Below, one piece after another: positions 53,260 through 60,915 of a DNA stretch of 64,000 nt. Positions within the stretch are counted from its first letter, which is position 1; each line of letters opens with the position of its first letter. The stretch comes from Paraburkholderia sp. D15 (GTDB lineage: Bacteria > Pseudomonadota > Gammaproteobacteria > Burkholderiales > Burkholderiaceae). A program made the translations under genes and the position numbers. The DNA is taken from positions 248,001 through 312,000 of the forward strand of contig NZ_CP110396.1 of the NCBI RefSeq assembly GCF_029910215.1, in the 5' to 3' direction. The notes below the pieces were generated by a model. That model searched no databases. It was not told the DNA's origin and saw nothing but the letters and a program-made list of their open reading frames with translations.

Positions 53260-53344
53260 ATTTCAGACATTGAATTCGCGGCCTTCAGCCTTCATTCGGT
53301 TCAAGGCCTTTGCTTCACCGCTCTTTTCAAACGGAATCCCCACC

Positions 53345-53533
53345 ATGCCCACGTTTCATATCGAACTCTTCGAAGGCCGTACGCTGGAACAGAAACGCCA
53401 GTTCGTCGAAGCCATCACCAAGGCGACCTGCGAGTCGCTGAACGTCGAACCGAATTCGGTGGACATTATCCTCACGGATGTAAAGCGAGAAAATTGGGCG
53501 ACTGGCGGAAGGCTTTGGAGCGATGCCCAGTAA
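53345..53533 (+). CDS. 4-oxalocrotonate tautomerase-family enzyme
   Basis: A complete 62-residue tautomerase: Pro-1 catalytic base after removal of Met (MPTFHIELFEGRT), Arg in LTDVKRENWATGG and the C-terminal GGRLWS. Forms hexamers of small subunits. It is the last chromosomal gene; the phage integrase converges on it 71 bases later. The prophage attachment site may lie in or just after its 3' end; the gene itself is intact. Confidence 0.92.
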   Translation: MPTFHIELFEGRTLEQKRQFVEAITKATCESLNVEPNSVDIILTDVKRENWATGGRLWSDAQ

Positions 53534-53604
53534 GGCTTTCCGCCGATTTTTAAAAAACCTAAAAAATCCAATCGTCCAAAACATTTCCAAAATCTATCCA
53601 AAAT

Positions 53605-54729
53605 TCAACCGGTCTGAAGCTTGATTTCCGTCCACTCCCGACCGCGCGAATCACGGTAAAGCGCGGTCATTTCAGCCGACTTGTGACCGAGCAACGCCTG
53701 GGCGAATTCCGCTCCGTACTGCTCGCCGTACAAGCGTGCCGCGAGCGAACGCAACTCGTGGAACGTCGCAGGAGTTCTTCCTGCCTCGACGGAAATTTTC
53801 GCGGCGTCCCGCATTTTTGCGAACATCCCGCTGATGTACTGCAGGTGCGGCGTATCTCCTGGAGACGCCGCACTGGTCTTCAGCACGAGATGAACCATGT
53901 GCTTGCTGATGACGTTATCGCGGCACCGCCGGATGACCTCCTCCAGGCTCACGCCAAGCGCATCCAGCCGCAGGGAAACAGGGATTCTGAGCTTCGCCCG
54001 TTGCCCCTCTTTTCCCTTCGATTGCTCGACCATCAGGAACCCGTCCTTGACGTCATCGAAGCGCATCTTGCCGATGTCCTCCCGGCGCTGACCACTGACG
54101 AGAGCCAACTCCATCGCGTTGGCAATCCACCGCGTTGCGGGATTCTTCGCCGCCTGTGCATAAATCAGCCGATATTCGTCCAGCGTCAGGCGCGAGCGGG
54201 TGATGGTGACTTCAGGCTTGAACACCGCATCCACCGGATTTTTACCGACTTCCACGTGCCCGTGCTGGATGGCCTCACGGAAAACGTCCAGCAAGACGCC
54301 GCGAAGTTTCGCTGCAGATGAGGTGCCGCGCTCCTCGGTCGCCAATTTCAAGGCGTCGGCAATCTGCTTCGGCGTGACCTTGCCGACCGAGTGCACCGAA
54401 AAATCCATCTTCCGGACTGCATTCAGCGCCGCCTTGATGCCGCCAAGGGTGTGCTTATTCATTGATGCCCGCGCCGCTTCATACGCATCGCACCATGCGC
54501 GCAGGGAAATGTCGTCCCCGTCGATGCGCTGGAGCAGCGATACATCGCCTTTGCGGCGCAGCAGTTCTGCGTTGGCCGTGCGCACCTTGGCCGACGCGAG
54601 TCGGAAGTCGCGCCCGAGCCCGAACGTCTTGCCGTCCGCTGGATTTTTGAACCAGTAGTAGCCCGCCGAATTCTTGTAGAGATTCGGCGGCCATCCCCGG
54701 CGATCCGCCTTACGCCGCCTTGCTGCCAT
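53605..54729 (-). CDS. int: Lambda-type tyrosine integrase
   Basis: A 374-residue tyrosine recombinase. N-terminal arm-binding domain PPNLYKNSAGYYWFKNP (residues 14-30) then KTFGLGRDFRLA, as in lambda Int. The core-binding domain follows. The catalytic domain has Arg in SGQRREDIGKM, Lys in QSKGKEGQ, the H-x-x-R pair in FHELRSLAARLY, His in LLGHKSAEM and Tyr in ALYRDSRG. All six catalytic positions look present. It overlaps xis by 20 bases and is the prophage boundary gene. Confidence 0.95.
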   Translation of the reverse strand: MAARRRKADRRGWPPNLYKNSAGYYWFKNPADGKTFGLGRDFRLASAKVRTANAELLRRKGDVSLLQRIDGDDISLRAWCDAYEAARASMNKHTLGGIKAALNAVRKMDFSVHSVGKVTPKQIADALKLATEERGTSSAAKLRGVLLDVFREAIQHGHVEVGKNPVDAVFKPEVTITRSRLTLDEYRLIYAQAAKNPATRWIANAMELALVSGQRREDIGKMRFDDVKDGFLMVEQSKGKEGQRAKLRIPVSLRLDALGVSLEEVIRRCRDNVISKHMVHLVLKTSAASPGDTPHLQYISGMFAKMRDAAKISVEAGRTPATFHELRSLAARLYGEQYGAEFAQALLGHKSAEMTALYRDSRGREWTEIKLQTG

Positions 54730-54928
54730 TTGTCATCCTGTTGATCTCGTCGGCGATAGGGTCGACATACTTGGCATCCGGCCGACAGAAATAGGAGCGT
54801 CCTACCTTGATAGGCATGGGACGGATCTTGCCTCCGTTGACCCAGTTGCGAAGCGTGTGCCTATGAGGCACGTGCTCTCCGAACAGGGTCTCTGCCCAGG
54901 TGCGGAGCGGTATCAGTTGCGCTGCCAT
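54710..54928 (-). CDS. xis: Excisionase-like DNA-binding protein
   Basis: A 72-residue protein with the lambda Xis-like winged helix: LIPLRTWAETLFG, HVPHRHTLRNWVNGGKI, and VGRSYFCRPDAKYVDP. GGGAGG lies 5 bases before its ATG at 54928. It ends inside the start of int, the usual xis-int arrangement, so it should direct excision with the integrase. The longer open frame (to 55012) has no conserved upstream part. Confidence 0.87.
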   Translation of the reverse strand: MAAQLIPLRTWAETLFGEHVPHRHTLRNWVNGGKIRPMPIKVGRSYFCRPDAKYVDPIADEINRMTNGSKAA

Positions 54929-54980
54929 TCGACCTCCCACAGCTTGCTTGTCAGTTCCAGTATCTGTTGCGCGGCTTCGG

Positions 54981-55862
54981 TCATGCGGGAAATTCTTCGT
55001 GTTTGCGGCCATCGAGATGGCGTCCGGCGGCTTTTTTGCCTGCCCGGCCCATGATCGTCCCGTCTGGATTAGTGAACTTCGGGCCTTTGACTGAGACGCC
55101 TTCGGTATGACCCATCATGGGCACCCACTCTCCCCACTGTTTGAAGAAAAACGGCGTGCCGACTTGCTCGCACTGGTCGCGGATATCGCGAGCCCAGTCC
55201 GGATGCATAGGCCGCGCGTCGGTGCCGCTTTCGCCGCCGACGATCACCCAGTCCAACGCTTCGAGCGCGTTCGTTCCGTCGCGAACGTCGTCGCTGGCAA
55301 AGATTCCTTCGAAGCTGACGGGGCCGAGCAACGGCTCCATCGACAGAAACCGGACGCGCGCCGGCACGGCGAGAAGCTTGGGGATATCGCGGTCGGCCTC
55401 TTCCTGATTGACGACCGTCGCGCCGAGCCAGACGTTGTCGCGCCCGGCGAGCCAGTCGTGCGACCTCGCCCGTGCGACCATTTCGAAGACGTTTCCGATG
55501 CGCTTCGTGAGAAGCAGCCAGTTGAGGTTCGGCGTGAGCTCGATCAGGTCGAACAGATCGCGACGCCACGCCGGATCGACGGCGTTATCGAACACGTCAG
55601 CGAGTGATGCGCAGAACACGCGCTGGCGCCGGCCGTGTTTGGCGAAGAACGCATCGTGGCCGCCATTCCAAATCTTCGGCGTTGCCCAGTTGCTCGCACC
55701 GGTGCGATGCCTGGCTTCGGTCGCTCCCCACGCAACATGCATCGTGCGTGCAGGCGTGCTGACGGCCGCATAGCAGTTGTCGCATCCGGGCGATACGCGG
55801 CTGCAACCGATCCACGGGTTGAACGTGTGATCGGTCCATTCGATTTTGCTGTTTTCGCTCAC
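54981..55862 (-). CDS. Phage Gp37/Gp68-family (DUF5131) protein
   Basis: A 293-residue phage protein starting at GTG 55862 with GGAGACAAATT upstream. It has a CSRVSPGCDNCYA cluster (Cys-x7-Cys-x2-Cys) near residues 20-32, WTDHTFNPWIGC, GGHDAFF, LLLTKR and GGESGTDARPMHPDW, all typical of DUF5131. The Cys cluster resembles an iron-sulfur/radical-SAM-like fold, but the reaction is unknown. Members occur in many temperate phages and plasmids. The upstream gene stop overlaps its start. Confidence 0.85.
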   Translation of the reverse strand: MSENSKIEWTDHTFNPWIGCSRVSPGCDNCYAAVSTPARTMHVAWGATEARHRTGASNWATPKIWNGGHDAFFAKHGRRQRVFCASLADVFDNAVDPAWRRDLFDLIELTPNLNWLLLTKRIGNVFEMVARARSHDWLAGRDNVWLGATVVNQEEADRDIPKLLAVPARVRFLSMEPLLGPVSFEGIFASDDVRDGTNALEALDWVIVGGESGTDARPMHPDWARDIRDQCEQVGTPFFFKQWGEWVPMMGHTEGVSVKGPKFTNPDGTIMGRAGKKAAGRHLDGRKHEEFPA

Positions 55863-56146
55863 AATTTGTCTCCGTTGGCGAGGGCGCGGATTTCGTCGCT
55901 GCACTGATCGCCAGCTTCCGCCATAAAATCGTAACGCCCGTCGGAAGCGCCTTGCGCAGTCTGATTCCATCCGTCTGCCATTTCATCGCAGACTATTGCC
56001 GCTTCCTCCAGCGCGCCCCGGCGGGAGGCTTGCCAACAGTCCCATAGGATTTCTTCGCGAGCCGATGACCAATATGGCTTCCCTTTCCTGTACTCCGAAA
56101 CCCACGCCTCGAACTTTTCCCGATCAGTCATGACTCGCTCAGACAT
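55859..56146 (-). CDS. Small phage hypothetical protein
   Basis: A 95-residue acidic protein, with REKFEAWVSEYRKGKPYW and ILWDCWQASRRGALEEAAIVCDEMAD (the latter cited as ILWDCWQASRRGA). This Trp-rich pattern recurs in phage early-region proteins of unknown role. GGAGGTGATC directly precedes the ATG at 56146, one of the best ribosome sites in the window. Its stop overlaps the GTG of the DUF5131 gene. Confidence 0.75.
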   Translation of the reverse strand: MSERVMTDREKFEAWVSEYRKGKPYWSSAREEILWDCWQASRRGALEEAAIVCDEMADGWNQTAQGASDGRYDFMAEAGDQCSDEIRALANGDKL

Positions 56147-56207
56147 GATCACCTCCGCTCGCCGGCTGCGCGGCGGCCAGTGCGGCGTCGATGGTGTAAT
56201 CGTTCAT
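56139..56207 (-). CDS. Tiny 22-residue upstream ORF
   Basis: ATG at 56207 encodes MNDYTIDAALAAAQPASGGD then HV and stops 8 bases into the next gene (ATGTCTGA overlap). TGAGGCGACC lies before the ATG. It contains the strong ribosome site for the 95-residue gene. It could be a coupling leader peptide or a real small phage protein. Confidence 0.45.
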   Translation of the reverse strand: MNDYTIDAALAAAQPASGGDHV

Positions 56208-56214
56208 GGTCGCC

Positions 56215-57480
56215 TCAGTAAAGATTTTCGGAATACAGCGTCCCGCCATTTGCTGCGTCGCCGCCGCAACGGCGCACGATCTGGCCTGCAGCGTCGGCTA
56301 CCTTCCACGCTTCGGTACGCGATAGAAAGTTCCCACGGTTGTCGATGAACCCCTGATCAACCGGATCGCCTTCGGTGTCCATACGGTTCATGAACGCATC
56401 GTGATGCCGGATGCCGAGCATGATTTCTCCAGTGAAACGCTTACGATTCGCAGCACATACGATACGGACAACGCCCCGCGCGTCATCCACCTGTGCTACT
56501 GGTTGCGGGGATGCGGCGCGGGCTGCATCGAGAGTTCGCTCAAGCAGCGTTTGGTGCGGCTCGTACGGAACGCCTAACGCCTCACGAATCGCTGTCACTT
56601 CGCTGCGAGCATCGTCGAGCATGTCTCTGAGCGCCGCCCGTTCATCGTCCAGCACCACGGCGGATTGCGCGCTCTTTGCGGCGAGAGCTTCAACCGCGAC
56701 CGGGCAATCCAAATCGTGATACGGACGATCTACGTTGCAGTGTTTGCAAGGCTCGCCAGCTTGCGCGGGCTGGGATGGTTGAGGGTTGGCAAACGCCGGC
56801 ACCGAATAGCAGTTGGCCAATTTCTTTCCCGGGCCTCCCGCCGACTCGATCATGCCGCGCTTCTTGGCAGCAGAAATCGCGTCGTCCAGATTGTCGGCGC
56901 GGAGCCACGCCACCGGCTCCCCCGATTGCTCTGGCGCGGCCCCGGCGGGCGCATCACCTGAAATATCGCTCTCCGTCTTATCCGACTTGGCTTCGAGCGT
57001 GGCGGGCTGAGTCGATTGCGCTGGCGCGGCAGAGGCTGCGTCGAGCGCTGCGGCTCGCGCATCATTTTCGACGCAATAGAGTTGCAGAAGCTCGTCGACG
57101 ACTGCGGTATCACCGACATACCAGCGCCGCCCCAACTCGGCGATGTGGCCTTGCAACTGGCGAAGCATCTCGGCCAGCGCGGGCTCTTTGCAGCCTACGG
57201 CGAGAGCCGTTCTCACCTGTTTGAGCAGACCCAAATAGTCCACACGCATTCCCTTGTGATCTTCGGCAAGCAAAGAAAACGCGGCAGGCTTGCTTGCAGA
57301 TAGCAGTCCGTTCCAACGCGTCAACGACTCGCAGAGCGCCGCTGTGTAATCCGAAATGACGCGGTATTCGTTTTCACGCCCAGCGCCGCCACGCAAACCT
57401 TTCAGGAAAGCGCGCCAGTCTCGGCCCTTCGTGACCGGCAGGAAAGGTTCGATGATGTACTCGAAGTCATCTTGGGTCAT
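56215..57480 (-). CDS. Phage hypothetical protein, modular
   Basis: A 421-residue phage protein. The start ATG 57480 has GGAG 8 bases upstream; ATG 57516 is an alternative. Modules: an N-terminal helical part (EYIIEPFLPVTKGRDW), a linker of Ala/Ser/Gln, a segment GEPVAWLRADNLDDAISAAK and YSVPAF as in phage early proteins. A zinc-binding-like CKHCNVDRPYHDLDC segment follows (about 215-235), then an ordered C-terminus ending VDQGFIDNRGNFLSRTEAW and GGTLYSENLY. Functions unknown; such mosaic proteins are common next to exonuclease/DNA-modification genes. Confidence 0.7.
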   Translation of the reverse strand: MTQDDFEYIIEPFLPVTKGRDWRAFLKGLRGGAGRENEYRVISDYTAALCESLTRWNGLLSASKPAAFSLLAEDHKGMRVDYLGLLKQVRTALAVGCKEPALAEMLRQLQGHIAELGRRWYVGDTAVVDELLQLYCVENDARAAALDAASAAPAQSTQPATLEAKSDKTESDISGDAPAGAAPEQSGEPVAWLRADNLDDAISAAKKRGMIESAGGPGKKLANCYSVPAFANPQPSQPAQAGEPCKHCNVDRPYHDLDCPVAVEALAAKSAQSAVVLDDERAALRDMLDDARSEVTAIREALGVPYEPHQTLLERTLDAARAASPQPVAQVDDARGVVRIVCAANRKRFTGEIMLGIRHHDAFMNRMDTEGDPVDQGFIDNRGNFLSRTEAWKVADAAGQIVRRCGGDAANGGTLYSENLY

Positions 57481-57519
57481 AGTCATCGCTCCAGCGATAC
57501 TGTTGGGGGTGGTCATGAT

Positions 57520-57771
57520 TCAGCCAGCCGGATAGATCCACTTCGGATCGGTCGCGAACAGCTTGTTCTGCGCTTGGGCTTCACCGCGATCAATCTTTGC
57601 TTTCAACTGCTGAGCGGCATCGCACAATCGGTTGTATGCCTCGACTGTTCCCATTTGCGTTTCCATATCGCGCACAGCGCCGAGAAGGCCCCATTCACAC
57701 GGGCGCACGATGCGACGAGGGGCGGGACGTTCACTGGTTGCTTTGATTGGCAGTTGCTCGACGTTGCTCAT
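57520..57771 (-). CDS. Small phage hypothetical protein
   Basis: An 83-residue protein, PAPRRIVRPCEWGLLGAVRD and a C-terminal helix AAQQLKAKIDRGEAQAQNK. It overlaps the upstream 249-residue gene (ATGA). No recognised domain. The mid-part WGLLGAVRDMETQMGTVEAY suggests a helical protein. Confidence 0.65.
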   Translation of the reverse strand: MSNVEQLPIKATSERPAPRRIVRPCEWGLLGAVRDMETQMGTVEAYNRLCDAAQQLKAKIDRGEAQAQNKLFATDPKWIYPAG

Positions 57772-58517
57772 ACCTGATCACCGGTAGATGAGGCGGCACG
57801 GCGAGCGAGCACTGCGTCGCGTAGCTTGCGCGTATGCTCTTTCTTGCGTTCCTGCTCGGCGGAGTACCAATCGCGCCCGAACAACGCGTATGGGCCGTCT
57901 TCGGTGTCGTAGATCTCCAGCAACATCCAGCCAGCACCAGCCGGCGCCGTCGGCGTCCACGCGCTGCAATCTGCGTCGCCGCGCTCGAAGTAGGTTTCAT
58001 AGGCTTCGGCGCACGCGTCGTTTTCCATACTGACGAACGCGGCTTCGATGCGAAATGCTTCGAGGAACTTGTCTACGCGCACGTCCTCGTCCCACACAGG
58101 AAGATCGGGATGGACGAGCCAGCCTTCCTTGTCGCGCGCGATCTCCCGCGGCGCGAGCAGCTTCTCGCGGAGTCCTTCGAGGTTGATGTACTCGGGCTGC
58201 GGTGCGCCTGGCGCGACGCCGTACACGGCATTGGTCGCCGCCGCAGCGAAGCGATCGACGGCGAGATCGTCGGGGTGAGCTCGCAACGGCGCGAATTCGT
58301 CACGGCTCGCGCCGAACGAGTGCGGCCACGAGTCGGTCTTCACCATGTAGCCTTCGAAGTTGTTGTAGCCGGTTATTTCCCCGGTCTCTCCGCTCGATGC
58401 GTAGAGACGCCCCGGATGTTCATCGGTTGGGCCCTCGGTCAGCGTTTTGGAAAACTGAATGCGCGTTCCTATCGCCAGTTTCGTTTCGCTCGGCACTGCT
58501 TCAGTATTCGTGGTCAT
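57768..58517 (-). CDS. Phage hypothetical protein
   Basis: A 249-residue acidic protein. The start is ATG 58517 (MTTNTEAVPSET), preceded by AAGGACAG. It has a beta-rich N-terminal part (IGTRIQFSKTL, GETGEITGYNNFEGYMVK) and an aromatic C-terminus (YDTEDGPYALFGRDWYS, KKEHTRKLRDAVL). No family recognised. It overlaps the next gene by ATGA, so is cotranslated. Confidence 0.65.
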   Translation of the reverse strand: MTTNTEAVPSETKLAIGTRIQFSKTLTEGPTDEHPGRLYASSGETGEITGYNNFEGYMVKTDSWPHSFGASRDEFAPLRAHPDDLAVDRFAAAATNAVYGVAPGAPQPEYINLEGLREKLLAPREIARDKEGWLVHPDLPVWDEDVRVDKFLEAFRIEAAFVSMENDACAEAYETYFERGDADCSAWTPTAPAGAGWMLLEIYDTEDGPYALFGRDWYSAEQERKKEHTRKLRDAVLARRAASSTGDQV

Positions 58518-58531
58518 GATTCTGTCCTTAC

Positions 58532-59014
58532 TCAAAAAGGCAAGTCGTCGGAGCCATCGCCGTCATGCGGCGAGAGCGTTTTGCCGGGTTTCGGCCTCGG
58601 AGCGGCCTTCACGCGGATGCGGATCAGGTCTTTACCGTCGAGGTCGCGCACCTCACCGAGATATAGAAATGCCTCGTACCGAGCTTTACTGCGTGTTTCG
58701 GCGCGCACCTTGAACCAAGCTTCCGTTTCCCATTCTTCCCGCCACGGCGCGAGACAAAGCCAGTACCGGTTTTGGTCAACTTCAGCCGTATCGCGCACAT
58801 GCGCAAAACCCGCATCCGTCAGGCGGAACACGTCATTGCCGCTGGTGATCGAATTGCCGGGCGTGCGATACATGAGTCCGCGTTCGACCAGATCGACACA
58901 AGTCGGGTAATCCGTTGTGCGCGGCCCGGTAATGAAATAGTTGCGGTCGCCGCGGCGCTGGCCATATTTGTCGGCGCCGATCGTGTGCCTGAGAATTGAA
59001 AGTTCAAGGCTCAT
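58532..59014 (-). CDS. Phage protein with SSB-like C-terminal tip
   Basis: A 160-residue protein starting at 59014 (MSLELSILRHTIGADKYGQR). The body is aromatic and charged (LVERGLMYRTPGNSIT, WFKVRAETRSKARYEAFLYL). It ends PHDGDGSDDLPF, an acidic tail with hydrophobic tip like that of single-stranded DNA-binding proteins (DDLPF/DDIPF), which binds replication partners. The body does not show an obvious OB fold. Role in phage DNA metabolism is inferred. Confidence 0.65.
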   Translation of the reverse strand: MSLELSILRHTIGADKYGQRRGDRNYFITGPRTTDYPTCVDLVERGLMYRTPGNSITSGNDVFRLTDAGFAHVRDTAEVDQNRYWLCLAPWREEWETEAWFKVRAETRSKARYEAFLYLGEVRDLDGKDLIRIRVKAAPRPKPGKTLSPHDGDGSDDLPF

Positions 59015-59064
59015 GCTCGCCTCACTCAAGATTGGTCGATTGCTTCGCGCGCTGCGCGGATGCA

Positions 59065-60915
59065 TTAGGCCGCCGCCGTAATCAGACGCTCATGCGTGAA
59101 GTTGGCACGGATCAGCGCGGCCGCGACGTCAGGGCACACGCTATTGCCGATCATGCGCACCTGAGCGCTTTTCGAGAGGGGCTTTCCGTTGTGGATCGGG
59201 TCCAGCACGTAGGAATCCGGGAAGCCTTGGGCGCGCGCAAGTTCACGCGGCGTCAGCATCCGCATGCCGATATCGACGATCGCGTATGTTTCGCCGTGGA
59301 TCGTGACAAGACCGAAGCGATCGTGTGTCGGGATAGTGCCGAGCGGCGCGCGCAGGGACTGCCCGTCCTTTTCGTTGCCGTAGTACTTGATCAGAAACGC
59401 GCGCACTTCGCCGACGTGGCCGCCGCCGGCCGTAAGCGTCGGCATCGGATCGGCAGCGTCTTGGCCAAACTGGTTGTTGCGCAGCTTCAGAAGGTGCGAG
59501 GTGACGACAGTCGTATCCGCTTTGCTGGTGATGGTCGCCATTGGCTCGTTCGCATCGCGCGGCCGTGACTGACCGGCGCGGCCACCGCAACCGACGAGCT
59601 GCGCGGTGACTAGCGCGTGATGATCCTGCGCCGTCACCGTGCTCATCGCAGCATCGAGCGACGATCCGGGCGTCTCGTGACCACCGTAGTGCTTCGCGAG
59701 GAACGCGGACACGACGGCGTGCTTGACGCCACCGGCGACTGCGGTGCCGAGCGGCTTGTCGAGGCCGGGCACGCGCGGCTCCTGGCCCTCGCGCTCGCCG
59801 TAGCCGGTCTGGATCAACGTCGCGGAGACGAGAGCCTGTTCGCCGCGGTTTGCGCCGGTTACTGTCGCGATCGGCGCGCCGATGTCGGCGTTACGATCCG
59901 ATCCGTGATGAGTCACGTGCATCAGCGTAGGTGCGACGACTGCAAAGCGGTTCGCGGTTGTGGATGTGCCGAGGGGCGAATCGACGGACGAGCCACGAAA
60001 CCTCTCGTCAGCCGTGTAGTACGACACGATGAACGGATCCGCGCTGTTCACCACGAATTTCATGATGCCCTTGGCGATCCGGCGCAGCGTCGCGTCTTTC
60101 AGCGGCCGCGCGCGGTCAAAGATCGACGGACAGGGGATTGACCAGTCGATGCATTCGGCGGCGGTGCGCCACGGCAGCAGTTTCCCGGCCTTCACTGCGG
60201 CGCCTTTCGGGTCGCCGTGCGTTGCCGCAGGCCAGACGATAGGCAATCCGTCGCGGCGCGCGAAAACATAGAGGCGCTTACGGATCGTCGGCGTGCCAAA
60301 GTCGCAGGCACGCAGGACGCGCCACTCTACTTTGTAGCCAAGGCCGGCGTGCAGGCGCGCCATCGGGAAATCAGCGCCGAGCGTTTCGTAGATCTCGCCG
60401 GTGTCCGGATGCTCTTTCGGCAGACCAGTCGTGAGCGCCGCGACAAAGGCGCTGAACGTGCGGCCCTTCTCTGCCTTGATGGGACGCCCCTCATCGTCGA
60501 GCGGGCCCCAGTCCTGGAACTCTTCAACATTTTCGAGTGCGATGCAGCGAGGCATCTGGAACGTCGCCCACTTCAACGTGACCCATGCCAGCCCGCGAAT
60601 CTTCTGTTCGCGTGGCTTTCCGCCTTTCGCCTTGCTGTGATGCTTGCAGTCCGGGCTGAACCACGCGAGGCCGATCGGTTGCTCCCCCGTGATAAATCCG
60701 GGATGCACTGCGAAGACGTCTTCGGTGTAATGCTTCGTGGTCGGGTGGTTGGCTGCGTGCATCGCAAGCGCTTCGCCGTCGTGGTTGATCGCAATGTCGA
60801 TCGAGCGGCCGAACGCGCGCTCGATGCCGGTACTTGCGCCGCCTCCGCCGGCGAAGTTATCCACGATGAGCTCGCTGCCGAGTTGCAGGGGGAGAGAAAT
60901 CGCGTCGCGCTTCAT
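59065..60915 (-). CDS. Phage-type DNA C5-cytosine methyltransferase
   Basis: A 616-residue C5 methyltransferase. Motif I DNFAGGGGASTGIE (19-32), motif IV FSPDCKHHSKAKGG, motif VI ENVEEF, motif VIII RKRLYVFARR, motif IX/X RMLTPRELARAQGFP and VRMIGNSVCPDVAAALI. The active Cys is in SPDC rather than PPC, as in related phage enzymes. A large region (about 320-540) repeats a module of PLGT/AxATVT/NRF-type lines several times, perhaps as target-recognition units. It starts inside the RT stop (ATGA), so it is coupled to the DGR. Confidence 0.92.
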   Translation of the reverse strand: MKRDAISLPLQLGSELIVDNFAGGGGASTGIERAFGRSIDIAINHDGEALAMHAANHPTTKHYTEDVFAVHPGFITGEQPIGLAWFSPDCKHHSKAKGGKPREQKIRGLAWVTLKWATFQMPRCIALENVEEFQDWGPLDDEGRPIKAEKGRTFSAFVAALTTGLPKEHPDTGEIYETLGADFPMARLHAGLGYKVEWRVLRACDFGTPTIRKRLYVFARRDGLPIVWPAATHGDPKGAAVKAGKLLPWRTAAECIDWSIPCPSIFDRARPLKDATLRRIAKGIMKFVVNSADPFIVSYYTADERFRGSSVDSPLGTSTTANRFAVVAPTLMHVTHHGSDRNADIGAPIATVTGANRGEQALVSATLIQTGYGEREGQEPRVPGLDKPLGTAVAGGVKHAVVSAFLAKHYGGHETPGSSLDAAMSTVTAQDHHALVTAQLVGCGGRAGQSRPRDANEPMATITSKADTTVVTSHLLKLRNNQFGQDAADPMPTLTAGGGHVGEVRAFLIKYYGNEKDGQSLRAPLGTIPTHDRFGLVTIHGETYAIVDIGMRMLTPRELARAQGFPDSYVLDPIHNGKPLSKSAQVRMIGNSVCPDVAAALIRANFTHERLITAAA

